Counted from the first letter of the stretch, positions 45,084 to 58,255 are shown. The stretch is 64,000 bases of DNA from Siphonodentalium dalli (GCA_032622095.1 CP136067.1:94914707-94978706); one strand, 5' to 3'. Notes: generated by a model from the letters alone, not told the origin. Numbers and translations are program-made.

Positions 45084-47850
45084 ACTACTAGCAGGGTTAC
45101 CCGGCGTTGCCCAGGTTAAAGTGGTGTGAAACACTCTGCATGCTGTAGATATTTGTTGGGAATAGAGATTACTCTTGCTCAAAGTGTAACACGTATTCTC
45201 ATAAATTGTATATTCAAATTGCATCACAAAACATGATTCTTAAACATGGATTATAAGTAGTGGCTCACCTTGTCAATTGTCATTTTGTTTATCGCGATTA
45301 ATCCATTCCACCAATAAAGAAGTATGTATTTATTTACAACTGCGTATACTTCAGACGTCATGACATGATAAATGAACATCATAAATACATTAGTTTGCAA
45401 AAATAAAAAGAAGACGACAATTGGGTTAGACTAAGATTTTGAGGACACCTGGCTATCATATCTCCACGAAGATACAAATGTTTTAAAGAAATGTCCAGGT
45501 GCTCCTCTGTTCATGGTGCTATATATTGGCTAAATATTCTCAGTTTAAAAGGAATGTTGCTGCGCATGTATATCAGCTACATGTGCCCGACATTGAAACA
45601 GACTCGATTGTGTTATAATATCTACATGAGCCATTATAATATGCAATTCTCTGACGGTTCGAGGTCTCCCAGTTTGCAAGAATATATGTATCTCTTAAAT
45701 AGAATGACAAATATACTATTAATGCTTCTTCTATGTATCTGTTTTTGTTAGTTCATTATGTGAATGCCATGATTCCAATCACCATATACATGTGACAGAT
45801 GAGAAGATATTATTGTTCAAGTAACTTAATTGGGTCACCATTATTTTGTCGAGATTGTGAAATTTTAACGCCAAAAATTCCTTAAAACTATATCGAGAGG
45901 GCCTGGGTGCCTATGTATAACTTATAGGTGGATATCGGCGAATAGCAATCTTATCATAATAGTGCATATCCTCTCGCCATCCGTGATCCAAACGACACCA
46001 AATGTGATTTAATTCATCGTATCATTAGAGAAGAACGTGTATGAATTTGGTGGAAATTAGTGCTAAATATATTTGTATCAACTTCGTCATCGTTATGCAT
46101 GACTTTAACGGCGCCACTTTTGACATATTTAAACCACGCCAATTAGACTCATGGATGCATGATATACTGGATATGGTTATATATAGGTTTGGTGGTAATC
46201 AGCAACTAAACAAAGTTTTATCATAGTTATGACCCCCCCCCATCTCTCACCCAAATAGCAGCAATTTGGAGTCTTTAAATCGCACGATTATATTCCTCAT
46301 ATCATGAAGAAGAATAATATGTCAATTTGGTGGAAATCTGCGCTAAAAATAGTTTAGTAAATCAATTGTTGATGCCCCCCTCGAACAGCGCCATATCGCG
46401 GAGGTGATTATGTATGTGTTTGGTGGAAATCGGCGACAAAACTATTTCAATATATTTTTTTTATTTTGGCGCCCTTCCCCTGACACAATCAGCGCCACTT
46501 TTGAAAATGTTAACCCGCACCATTATCTTCCTCTTAGACCACCTTGGTGCCATCTTGATTGTACCACGCGAAGTTATATATAGAACACATACAGACAGAC
46601 AGAATGACAGACAGCACGATTTGATTCCTCGTATCATTTGAGAAGAACGTGTCTGAATTTGATGGTAATTGGTACTAACAATATTTGTTATCAGTTTTGG
46701 TGACCTCCCGTCCCTATTTCAGACTCAAGCGGCGCCACGTTTGTCACCATTGAACCACACACTTAGACTCATTATGGAGATGCATATATATAAAATTGGT
46801 GAAATTGGCGAGTACACAAATTCGTATCAAATTTAAGTCCCCATATCTCTCATCCAAACGGCACCAATTTGGTGTATCTAAACCAAGCGATTAGATTCGT
46901 CGTATCACGGAGAAGAATATGTATCAGTCTGGTGAAATCGGCGCTAAACATATTGTTATAATTTTGTGTGTGTGTGTCTCTCTCTCACCTCTATGCACCA
47001 CTGACTCAAATGGCCCCACTTGTGACATCCTTAGACCACACAATTACTCTCATGATATAATAGAGATGATTATTTATAAGTTTGGTGCTAATCCGTGACT
47101 AAACAATTTTTTATCAAATTTGGTGCCCACCCTCCCCTCCCATCTTTCACCCAACATCACCAATATGGCGTCTTTAAATCACACGATTAGATTCCTCGTA
47201 TGTATCAATTTGGTGGACATTGACGCTAAACATATTGTGTATCAATTTTGGTGCCCCTCTCCCATTCAGTGCACCACTGACTCGAATGAGGCCACTTTTG
47301 GCAGATTTAAGCCACACCATTAGACATCTCATACCATGGAGATTATTTTGTATAAGTGTGGTGGCAATCAGCGATGAAACCCATTCTTATCAAATGTAGT
47401 GCACACACCCCCAATCTCTCACCCAAACGACACCAATTTGGCGTCTTTAAATCGCACAATTAGATTCCTTGTATCACGAAGAAGAATATCAATTTGGTGG
47501 AAATCGGCGCTAAAATTAGTTTTATCAATTTTGCTGCCCCTCTCCCCTTCCGTGCATTCCTGACTAGAACGACGCCATTTTGAAACATTTAAACCACACC
47601 ATGCGTTTCTTCATGTCATGGGGATGATTATATGTAAGTTTCGTGGCAATCGGCGACAAAACAAATCTGCCCCTCCCCTTTTCTGCCCCTGACAACAACG
47701 GCGTCACTTTTGAAAATTCTAACCCGCACCATTATCTTTCTGGTAAAAAGTTACCCCTAGTAGACACCCTTGGTATCATCTAGGTTGTCCCCTGTGAATT
47801 TCTATAGAACACAGACAGAGATTCGCAAATATAGATAAAGACATATAGCG
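45084..47850 (+). mobile_element. RTE-like interspersed repeat, expanded copy
   Basis: Starts ACTACTAGCAGGGTTACC and ends near ACACAGACAGAG. Ends and flanking blocks (ACTCTTGCTCAAAGTGT; AAGTAGTGGCTCACC) match the minus-strand copy at 22.8-23.7 kb. It is about 1.9 kb longer because its middle (about 46,000-47,800) is a degenerate tandem array of roughly 280-bp units that repeat phrases such as TTTAAATCGCACGATTAGA and AATTTGGTGGAAATCGGCG. No protein remnant was recognised. Confidence 0.6.
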
Positions 47851-49436
47851 TTCGACATAAAACAAACTGCCACTATACGAAATGGGTACCGCCAATTGAT
47901 CAGTAATCACTATAGTCTCACAACATTCCTTTTCGTGGAAGAGTCGTTGGAAGGTAAATCATTTCTTGCTCATACTATAATCCAGTGTTTGACGACATAA
48001 TAATCCACTCAGTGGCATTTCTTCGGCATAATCATTGATCGTAGGCATCACAATCTATATACAAGCAAATGATTAGGCATATATAAACTATATTGGAGCT
48101 TTAATGTCGTGATTGTGAAAAATGTGTATATATAGGTCATGGCAATGTAGTTGGTTATATGTAATTAGTTTGTATGTGTGTACAGTGTGCTTGGTAAGAA
48201 ATCATGTGCAAATATTAAAAAAAGTTATGATAATTATGAAATATTTACACACCATATGATATGTGGGCACAAAGGGCGCATACGTTCCTATTGGTTGAAC
48301 GGTTCACCGACAAGCATGCAACGACCATTGCATTGATACATCATTAACTACACACCCATTGGCAAACACATGACGAACGTCATGACGATTGACACGTTAT
48401 TATGTTGACGCTGCCGATACACTAAACTGTTGTCTCTCGGTTCTCTTTTACGACATTTGATTGTTTTTCGGCTGACATGTATCTTTTCTTTGTTATTTGT
48501 TCTAATTATTATTGAAATAGAGGTCTGAATAGTACGTGGAAAGGCATGCAGAATAATAACCAGGCCAAATTTGTCGACCTTCGTTACACGGTTCAAGTAC
48601 GCAAATACCGAGTACATTTCTAATCACATTTAGTACGCAAAATTTCGCAAAAAAGGGGATCCCGATGAACATATTATTAAAAAACCCCACAAATTTACTG
48701 ACAGAAGCCAATCTACGTGGCTAAACAATCTTTTACAAACAATCTCGAGATCCGTTATCAATTATTTCCGACAAGGTTTCATTCACCACCTAATATTAAA
48801 ACTACTAAATGGTTGAGAGAATCCATAGTTTCCGATTATTGGAGACTAATTATTCATAATTCCTTCAAGGTTCACGAAAGCACCACCACCAACCGTTAAA
48901 ACAACTATAATTCTTCAAATTATTACAACTACGGCTTATCACTGCAGGGTTTTCATTCACAACACCAGAAAGACCTCTCAATGTGGACTAAAATATACTA
49001 ATAGGATTAAATACACCCCGATATTTCATCATGCGACATTTACATCGAGTCTACATTCCAACTGAGACATAATTCAGCAATGTTACCCGTTATATTGTAT
49101 ATTGTATTCCAGCAATAAAATCTTCAAGAGTGGATCAGCCATTTTTCACACCTACTGCATCAATGGGACATCCGTAAAAATATATCCGCGAATGCATACA
49201 TCTTGCAAAAAGTCTAACCGGTACGAACATAGCGAGTACGTATTTTATAATGTTTAGCCCATAGATCCCATGACAGCGCCAGCTCAGCCTGTCAGTATAG
49301 CACAAGAAAACCATAGTCAGAAATGGTAACGCCACCAAGATCATATTATTAACCATAAACAGAAATTATAATATTATGATATAAACTAGCTTTCAAATTC
49401 CATGTGGGAAATTTGGATATTTGACCTTTGATTGGC
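47851..49436. other. channel intron, no gene recognised
   Basis: Several 60-90-codon frames occur on both strands, but none carries a domain I recognise or a consensus splice arrangement. Confidence 0.45.
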
Positions 49437-49800
49437 CATATTAAAGGTCAAGGTCACGCCGGGGGTCACGATTTGACCCGTCCAAAGCACTCCCGGACAA
49501 AAGTATCCCTAGGTATCAAATGTTGTCGAAATCAGTCCGTTTTACCAAATTTGACATTGAATGACCATTTTGAAGGTCAAGGTCAGATCGGGGTTACGAT
49601 TTGACCCGTCCAAAACACTCCCCGGATAAAAGTAGCCATAGGTATCAAATTTCGTCGAAATTCGTCCGTTTTACCCAATTTGACCTTGTCAATTGTTTCA
49701 AAGGTCAAGGTCAGGTCGGGGTCACGATTTGACCCGTCCAAAACACTCCCCGGACACAAGTATCCCAAAGTATCAAATTTCGTCGAAATCCATCTTTGAT
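49437..49800 (+). repeat. 128-bp tandem repeat, about 3 copies
   Basis: GAAGGTCAAGGTCA-type phrases recur about every 128 bases (near 49,444, 49,573 and 49,701), each followed by ACGATTTGACCCGTCC and AAATTTCGTCGAAAT. The same unit occurs inside the element at 58.8-59.2 kb. Confidence 0.7.
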
Positions 49801-49905
49801 TACCACACGATCGCATGCTTTCCACTACAGCTTTTAAAGCGACCCATTTTTACTTTTACATCGACCTAATTACTAGCCTAGTACCCAGGCCAACAAAAAA
49901 AGGAC

Positions 49906-50235
49906 ATGCATATGCATATGGGATATGCATTGACTGAAGCGCGTGATGAAATTGCAAAGGAAAGTAATGACGGCGATTCCAAATGTGAAAGCGAAGAGAA
50001 CCCAACACATGACTCTGCTGTGGGGTATGTAATGACTGAGGCGCGTGTTGAAATTTCAAAGGAAAATAATGTACGATTGAGTCAGTTACGAGACTACATA
50101 ATTACACATAATCCAACCCCCCACTGGACAAGAACATATTACACCGGTGGCGGACATTTTCGACGGACGTACTTATGTTTGGAAACCACTGGCGATGGTA
50201 CCAACCTATGGCAAATTGGCAATATCTCAACTTGA
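49906..50235 (+). other. unrecognised open stretch with an internal duplication
   Basis: A 109-codon frame in which TEARDEIAKESN recurs as TEARVEISKENN about 39 codons later; the DNA is duplicated with a period near 117 bases. A related segment (GTACGATTGAGTCAG; ACATATTACACCGGTGGCG) recurs at 51,330-51,435. I do not recognise a family. It may be part of an unclassified repeat rather than a gene. Confidence 0.3.
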
Positions 50236-50270
50236 ATTTTCATGTTCAGCATGCAGCTTGAGCTAAAATG

Positions 50271-50336
50271 CATTCTGAAATAGCGTCTTACATATAAAAT
50301 TATGATTCTGAAATAGCGTCTTACATATAAAATTAT
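50271..50336 (+). repeat. 33-bp direct duplication
   Basis: ATTCTGAAATAGCGTCTTAC followed by ATATAAAATTAT occurs twice in tandem, identical. Confidence 0.8.
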
Positions 50337-52087
50337 GCAGCTTCTAATGTCTCAGCCACAAATTATGATAATCCTATGTATTCGAACAACGTATTCGGAA
50401 ACACACATGAATAGTACAACCACCGGCCCCTGACACAAATTGGTCATAATACTAAAAGTACATATATATATAAAACACAGGGGTCCGGGATTTTTTTTTA
50501 TTATATTAATTTTAGGCTCACATTCCCCATTTTAAAGAAATAACACCAAGCTTCGTGAAAATGGCTTCAAAATCACTATTTTTCAAAATACCAAATGTGT
50601 TGACAGGACTGCCTCTTCCTTAAATATTGTAATAGTCTTCAAAACTAACATCCATACAATGGGACAAAGCAAAACAAGCTATGACCCCATGTACACATTT
50701 TCAGAGGGGTTCAGTCGTTTTGTCGCCTTTTGCCTGACAGACACACGAACTCAATTTATTTTTATTAGTAAAGGTTAATGCTAATGTCACTATATATTTG
50801 CACGCGTGACACCCCCGTCAACAACCCCGCCACCGTCGGTGTACGCCCCTGGCCTCGGCCCAGAAACTGGCTAACATCCCGCGACTGGACGTCCCCTTGA
50901 TATGAATCAAGCATAATTCCCAGTTTTACTATACGAGTAGGCTGCACTTTGAAGAATGAACAGTCCGTATGTAAAATAAAGTCCATTCTGATTACGATAC
51001 GGCAAACTAACGAATTATGCATGCACGCAAGAAACAGGTCTGTTGTGACAAACGCATGGCCAAATAGCCTGTCTCTTTGAAAAGCCGACGAAATTCCTAA
51101 CAGATGTACATCGTTTATGAATTTCGTCTGCTTTTCCAAGAGACTGCTATACACAGCGTGTTCTGGTACCAGGCGATAGGAAGGCGAGCAGTTAGCGCGT
51201 ACTGTGATAAACACACTCGATTAATTATCTTCATCCGGACACTCTGAACCAACGGGGCCCGCATCTTCGTTATGTCGCAATAATCAAAACGTCCCTTTAA
51301 GTTTACAATTTCAGCCTGTACGTGACTATCGGTACGATTGAGTCAGAAACTACCTAATTACCCATAATTCAATCGCCCATTGGACCAGGCGTTATTCAAT
51401 TTTCGAAAACATATTACACCGGTGGCGTAAACTATAGAGGGCGTAATTACACATCCATGTTTGATTTGACATTCAGGCCTTACAAACTGAAGGTAATATA
51501 TCTAAACATTCCGAGGCACATGCAACCTTTACAAATTAATTCATCCAATTTCTATTTTTAATGTATATGCGTCAGGTGTTTTGTTATAGATATTATATCA
51601 GTGGCCCCATTGTAAATAAAGTGTTAATACTTTTCAATAGCTGGATCTATTCAAATAAGGACATGCGGTCAGATGCTCGTATACCGTGTATATATATCCA
51701 TGGGTATTTGCGAGATATATTTACACAAAGAACACACTCCACATAGTTTATATCGACAAGTCTTGCCCGGTTTATTTTATGTTGCGTTATTTGACAATCG
51801 GTCGTCCGTATCAGTTGGACAACACACTTATCACCTTAGTGTGGGCTGCTTGGCGTTATATACCGTATACATGATCGCAACGGAGGCGTTTTCATTTAGT
51901 GTATGGTGTATAAATATCGCCGCCGATGCAGTGTATTCTTCAAATAGAACAAAACATATGCCGAAAGCAAAATCAAATTGCATAAGGGGTACCCTAGGTT
52001 GAGTCCGGGATACTTGGCACCAGGAATGTGGCTTGAGGATTTCCGTTGGGCGGTGTTCACCTTTGGCCAACTGCACACCCCCTTTTG

Positions 52088-52475
52088 AAGTAATAATAAT
52101 AATGATGGAGCTTATATAGTGCCTATCCCCGCGAGGGCCCTGAGTGCTTCACATTATTACACCAGTTGTTGAGTAATGCCAAGTCTTCTGCATGCTGCCA
52201 TAGTGGCGCTGTACAAGATTGCTCTCGGCTTACACTTACCCAACAACCAGGTCCCTATTTTTCGTCTAGGTACGACGAAGCGAGCACAGTACAAGTGATC
52301 TTGCCCAATGACCACAACATGGCGCGAGATTTGAAACAGCACACACCCCGCTTAATCCGGCCAAGCCACTATTGCGGAGACGTTAGTCCACAGACGGGAC
52401 GCGAACTCACGTCGGTGCGTTAACACCATTACATGTCAGACACTCTAACCACTGGGCTACCACTTCCACCGTACA
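52088..52475 (-). mobile_element. tRNA-derived SINE
   Basis: On the minus strand the head contains an A box (TAGCCCAGTGG, 52,449-52,459) and a B box (GAGTTCGCGTCCC, 52,396-52,408) about 50 bases apart, as in tRNA-derived RNA polymerase III promoters. The 3' part carries a body block seen on the plus strand as CTTATATAGTGCCTATCC and ends in an (ATT)n tail at about 52,088-52,103. The body could belong to one of the metazoan SINE core superfamilies; I cannot name it without alignment. Confidence 0.7.
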
Positions 52476-52599
52476 CCAAAGTCACAAGCTTGCGTAATTC
52501 CACATTTGCACCCCTCACAATTCTGGATGATAACCTATTTTAAATGGATCAGAAGTCTTGTGGCCACTAGCCAGTGGAGGGGAGGGGAGACCGATTCGT

Positions 52600-52990
52600 C
52601 CCAGTATGAGAAAATATTTAGAGCTGAACGTGAAAATTGCAAAGGAGTAAATGAGACAATTTTTTATTTTTTATATGAAAATTGAAAAAAATCCTAGCAT
52701 CTAGATTGTCCTCATGCTTTCCAATTGTTGGAAAATTCCAACCTGACACCCCCGATAAGGTTGGACAATTTCCAACTGATGGCCTTGGGGAAAAAAGTGA
52801 GAAAATATGCAAGATACCCACAATTAAATTGTTGGAAAATCAAACTTGGAGAACAATCTAAAAACAAATTTTTCCAGCTAACATTGTGTCAGGAATGAAA
52901 TTTCTAACTTTTGTTAATTTTGGCCGACGTTGGTGGGGTGTTTGACCGAAGTTGGTGGGGTGGGGGGGGGGGGTTCTCACATCAACACAC
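52600..52990 (+). repeat. interspersed TTGGAAA-type repeat, copy 6
   Basis: AAAATTCCAACCTGACACCC, GACAATTTCCAACTGATGG and a G run near 52,962-52,972, in the same order as the other copies. Confidence 0.55.
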
Positions 52991-54148
52991 CGCCCATCCC
53001 AGCTTGTTACCCCACACCAAGGATGCGGTCTTGCATTAACTGAAGAGGAAAAAGCGTCGATATTAGATGTTGTTGGTAGACCAGAGACAGCAGAGATAAT
53101 GGGGTCAATTACAAGGAATGGGTTCTGAAAACCACAAAACTGCACGAAAAACATCTCAAACAACCCAAACTGGATGCAGTCACATATACATGCAAGATAT
53201 ATATGCCGCAGGAAATCGTCTTCATCGAAATATTCCAATGGATTAGTTCGGTCTCTAAAAACCTTAAACCCACATGACGTGCGATTTACACGTGCTCCTG
53301 CTGTGCAAATTCTAGTATAAAAAGTGCGTCTATTTCAGACATAATTCAAACGTAAAATCGGACCCGACAAATCATAAAAACCGATAATCCCATTAACAAC
53401 ACCAGTCGAACAAGATTACCGTTCGCAACAATAACACCGGACACCATGTTACGGGTAACCACAGGCACACACACACCACGACTAAATACAAAGATCAAAA
53501 GCACGCCGTTTTCTGTACAGTTATTTCGAAATTAAATTAAATTTATCAGTATTCTGATTATCAAAATAGATATAACAGAAACATAATTATTGCAAATATC
53601 GATAATGCTTTTGCATGGATGCACATTTGGATATAATATAGTTGTGTATAGCAATAGTGTCTTGATCTGTATATAATTATATTTATATTTATCTGATAGA
53701 TATATAGGGTTATCGTTATTGAGTTCGGCGTTATTGGTTACGTGTTCGGTCACTGGATATGGAATTTGAATGGATTAAGTGAGTAAGCCTCAATATGAAT
53801 CAGATTGTATAGCCATACACTATTATATTGGTGTTTGGGTCCTTCTTTATAAAGTTTTGGTACATGTGTAAGCAAAAAGTATATTATATCGGTATATTTT
53901 GAAGGGGGTTTACTTGTTTGTCCGAAAATGTAGCCTCAAGAGTACCGAAATATATCGAGGACCTTTTTTTATACAAAAAATATACCTATGGGTAGATACA
54001 AACGGGGTACGAGCATATGGCCGATGGGGTATCAAACCGAGTGCTAGCTCAATATGGGATCGTGTTGTTTCTCGTACCAATGAGAACTGGCTTCATTTGT
54101 AAACATAACAACCATGTTTGACATGTTGTGTTCCACTTAAGAAATGAA
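52991..54148. other. channel intron, nothing recognised
   Basis: A/T-rich with short frames only. No repeat unit or domain was seen. Confidence 0.45.
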
Positions 54149-54283
54149 TGTTGATTTGCTTGCGTTCCATAGAGTATGGATGCAAGTCGGTCTGACATTT
54201 TGTGAGGAACACGAAAGCGTTCCACACATAAAATTATCAGACAAACTTGCATCATACTCCACGGAACGCAACAAAATCAACAC
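54149..54283. repeat. inverted repeat
   Basis: GTTGATTTGCTTGCGTTCC pairs with GGAACGCAACAAAATCAAC, and GAGTATGGATGCAAG with CTTGCATCATACTC. Arms of about 55 bases. Confidence 0.6.
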
Positions 54284-54757
54284 CCAATACCTATATTTAC
54301 ACTCAACCGAGTCAACTTGCAGATTAAAATAGTTGTTAAGCGCCTATTTCGAACGTTATTATCGCGCGCGACGTCATGTGGCTTAATTTCGACCAACCAC
54401 CGTCCTGCATTCATGTTGTTTAGATACTTCTTGAATCGATCGTCGTCGTTTCTATGTCGATCTTCTTCGATCAGCTAATCTTACACTTCACAATGTTTCA
54501 CATTATATTATTGTTATAGTGATGTGTTGCCTCTCTGTCGTATGTAGTTTTGCAATATGTCTACAATATTTGTACATGTTTCACCTACAATATATAATGG
54601 CGAAAATATCGCATAGGAATAGAGCATCCAAACTCCGCATGGTTTGATGTAAATTTGAAGTCTCTGCGAATATAATCATGATATGCTGCGTGTTGATTCC
54701 ACTGGTAAAAAAAAGGGAAATATGTATCGATTGTGCCCCGATTTTGAACATCAAATA

Positions 54758-54970
54758 CAGTAATGCCCTAAGTAATCGACCTCTAAACCAAAGCAGAATT
54801 ATGGGTAACTTTTCAGGATTTAGTCGGAAATATGGCTTGTTGCCATTAACCGGAAAGCTCTCACCGAGAGCTTTCCGATGAATGGCAACAAGCCATATTT
54901 CCGACTAAATCCTGAAAAGTTACCCATAATTCTGCTTTGGTTTAGAGGTCGATTACTTAGGGCGTTACTG
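54758..54970. mobile_element. palindromic TA-flanked MITE, copy 4 (213 bases)
   Basis: Best preserved copy: CAGTAATGCCCTAAGTAATC at the left, the complement at the right, loop GCTCTCACCGAGAGC, and TA on both sides. The near-perfect hairpin suggests recent insertion. Confidence 0.85.
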
Positions 54971-56943
54971 TACACCTCAAAAAGCACACAATCCCTTTCA
55001 ATGGTAAGTGCAATAACTCAAAATGATTTCCAGATAAGACGTTTGGAGCTACCCGAACGTTTGAAGCGACGATTTAGAGATGATATTAGTGATGTAGGCC
55101 CATGGACCTGTTTGTATACATGTATGACGAACTTGAAAATGGCACTTACGACGTTATATCGACCGATCAACGATTTAGTGTCTACCATTGTGGCTTTGTG
55201 CATTATTCATTAGGTGGGTTGGGAACTAAATAAAAACTAAATATTCGCGATTTCAAGCCATCAACAAATCATCAAAACTCGGTTGAAATAGCACAAAGGG
55301 ACCTAATTGTGAGTTTCTGTTTTTTTTACCAGTAGAAACAATCTCCGTGTGACAAGCTTAAGGACGGCCATTTTACCACAATCATGGATTTACTCGAATT
55401 TCTCAAATTCCCCAAGACTGCTAGCTAGTCAGCTGGTGGATTCTTCAGAATGGTGTACTAGACCACCAGAATGCGCTGAGAAAAAGATATATGCTAACAC
55501 ACGCGTTCATGCATTGGAGCCGAACTATTACGATTTGATACCACTCATGTAGGCAATGATTTGTGTGCCTACCAGTGTGGCTTCGTACATCATCTCAGTA
55601 CCATTTCATTATGTTTGTTCAATCAGAACTATCACTCAACATATACTTAGAATGGTTGTCACTCACAGTTATCAGCACAGAACGTCATTTAATTTATTAT
55701 GTTTTAAAGCCTTGACCTTGGTGTTGAGTAAGTGTTATCTTTTCCCATTGAAATGCAAATGGGCATACCATTTGATAACTCTGCAAGTGACTGTCAATTT
55801 TAAATATTAAATACCTATTGACTTAGTGTACGTTCGCACTGTGCAATTATTGAGAAATTCCGCTTCTAAATGTTCTACTAACTGTAGGGATTGTGTGTCT
55901 GTTGCAACTTGGGAAGTTGCCATACATGTAAACAATGAACACATGACATGTTAGATCATTGACATCAAACAGTTTTGTACTCATCTATCCACAACAGTTG
56001 ATTAGGTTTCACTCGACATACATGTATAATCAATCACGTGATTTTTCACGCTTTATGCAGGGTGGACAAAAAGTTATTAAAATGTTAAATGTGTCGTCTA
56101 TGGCCATTAACTTCTGTAACGCCATGTGCAGTGACGCGCCATGGGCGTTGAACGTCAACGCATTGACTCAATGGTTAATCGTCAGAAGTAGCGCAACAAA
56201 TTGAGTTTGATAGTTAATAAATTCATGAGTGTTTAGAATTCCTCAAATATATCACATGCATGTTATGGAACATGGTACATAGGCGAAATATTTAATATCT
56301 AAATTGAAATAAATGAGAACGTCGATTAATTAAAGGGATATGCTGGTTGTTGTCCACTGACATAATAAATACGTTACGGGACGGTTAGTGACCGGATATG
56401 ATGTGATATGGTGTTCATTGCTATTATGAACAGTATGTTTAGTCGTGATGCGTGTCTATTGACAAAATGACAAACGTACAGACATATTTGATCAATCATA
56501 TTGACACCAGGTGCGCTGTAGGTGCTATATATTAGATAACTTACCTCCTACTGTATTGTGTGTTACGCCGCTAGCAAATAGACTAGTCGGTTCAAACTCA
56601 AGGCAGAGTTATCTCCCATCGTTTCGCTGAGATATCACTGCCATAAGTACATTTGGTAAGGATTTCTTACGTGTTCTTAGCTCTTATGTTTTAGGATTAA
56701 AATTGTCTATGTCTGGTTCAGTCTATATTGTTCTTATCAATACCGAAAGAATTGCCATTATTGCAAACTTTTGGTGGTCAAAATAAGATAATAGGTGACT
56801 AAATATAGTTCCGACGATATGTAAAAATAGATGTATCGGTCCGCAAAGTACCACCCTTGTGGCAGTGCTATATCGCAGTGCTAACATAGAGGGCGCTGCA
56901 TGGCGTTTGTAGTCGGTTTATAAAATAAACAAAGTTGGTGAAC
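54971..56943. other. channel intron, nothing firmly recognised
   Basis: Two weakly related segments (about 55,060-55,215 and 55,500-55,600) share ACGATTT...GTGTGGCTT-like words. Otherwise no gene, tandem array or strong inverted repeat. Confidence 0.4.
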
Positions 56944-57949
56944 ACGAGTCCAGGGATGTCTCTACACTCTTAGAACAAATGTGTATAAATTCTCGACAAT
57001 ATGTTTTAATTTTGACCTTAACCCTTTCAGTGCCAGGGGCCGATCTCATCGGCCCTAATTTACGGTCTGTAAAATCGGCCCTAAAAAAATAAAATGTTTT
57101 TTTTTTTAGATTATTTTGGGTTGAATTTTTTTTGTGTATGCTTAAGCATGCTATAGCAAATTTAAAAACAAACTGGATAAAACCTTAGGGGCATGTTATA
57201 ACTCAAAACCATCACCAAGTATTCATAGTAATAATTTTGATGCCCATGAAAAACGTAAGATTCCCTGGCAATAAACCTACAAAATAAGTCTGTTAAAGAA
57301 TATAAGAAAAAATTATTAAAATTGTAAAACATTGTAAAAAATAATAAAAAATGATGAAAAATTGTTAGGCCAATGCATTCTCTTATATATGCGAGGCGAC
57401 ATATGGTCGACTCGCATATATAAGAGAATGCATTGGCACAGGGTATATGGTTTGATACAAAAATTGGGCCTGGCACTGAAAGGGTTAAAGACAATTGAGT
57501 AGAAATGACACATGACATTATGTGTCTGGAATTTCCTCAACATTTAATATGAGAGAATATGTGAGTGTATCTTAGTCATTAGATGAGACGAGTTCTATTG
57601 GAGATACAAAATTCGCAAAGGCTACCACAGAACAAAACATTGACAGCAGTTATAAATTTGTTATGCACTGTGTTTGTGTCAAATCTGAACAGCACACAAT
57701 AATTATTGTGTAGCACAAAGTTTTAAAGCTGATGCCGGATTTTTAATATGGTAGTTTTTACGAGGTATGTGTCTCCAATAGAATAGATCTCATCTACTAA
57801 CTGTAATATACTCACATATTCACTCATATTAAATGTTGAAAAAATTCCACCGACAGATATGTCATGTGTCATTTCAACACAATTTTAAACATATTGTGTA
57901 GAATTTATACACATTTATTCTAAGAGTGTAGAGACATCCCTGGACTCGT
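56944..57949. mobile_element. large foldback element with a MITE in its left arm
   Basis: ACGAGTCCAGGGATGTCTC and CACTCTTAGAACAAATGTG at the left pair with right-arm complements. Further in, GAAATGACACATGACATTA and CAACATTTAATATGAGAG pair with 57,800-57,870. The left arm is interrupted by the TTAA-flanked MITE at 57,018-57,488. Confidence 0.72.
57018..57488. mobile_element. piggyBac-like MITE, CAGTGCCAGG-type ends
   Basis: TTAACCCTTTCAGTGCCAGG at the left and its complement at the right, with TTAA on both sides. One hairpin core at 57,370-57,437. It has inserted into the left arm of a larger foldback (56,944-57,949). Confidence 0.82.
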
Positions 57950-57997
57950 ATTTTTGCCCGATTTTGTTTACGCGATATATTCATGGTTGTAACACAG

Positions 57998-58041
57998 TTA
58001 CTATGTAGTTACTATGTAGTTACTATGTAGTTACTATGTAG
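57998..58041. repeat. 11-bp tandem repeat, 4 copies
   Basis: TTACTATGTAG repeated four times without change. Confidence 0.9.
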
Positions 58042-58231
58042 AATATACAAAATAGATTCAAATTAATCTTAGATGTGTATAATTCGGGCTGAAATGTGAA
58101 ACATACTGTAATTTGCCACAATTATCCACTGATAAACCGTTCAATTTGCCAGAACATTTCCGAATTTGACCGAGAATATTTCCAATTTTCCAGACAGTTT
58201 CCCCAATTTTGAGCTTTCAAAACATTTGGGC

Positions 58232-58255
58232 GGGGGGGGGGGGGGGGGGGGGGGG
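58232..58255. repeat. 24-base G run
   Basis: Uninterrupted G tract in the channel intron, 79 bases past the donor of the GHRLEDM exon. On the channel's coding strand it is a C run. Confidence 0.95.

Noticed and set aside
51012-51201. Minus-strand candidate exon containing RLFGHAFVTTDLFLACMH
   Set aside because: It resembles the family's GH block and can be bounded by AG and GT, but the exon at 58,335-58,415 matches the motif far better, and the phases of the two cannot be joined in series.
50765-51214. 149-codon minus-strand frame as a gene
   Set aside because: No recognised domain, no start or splice support, and partial overlap with repeat-like sequence.
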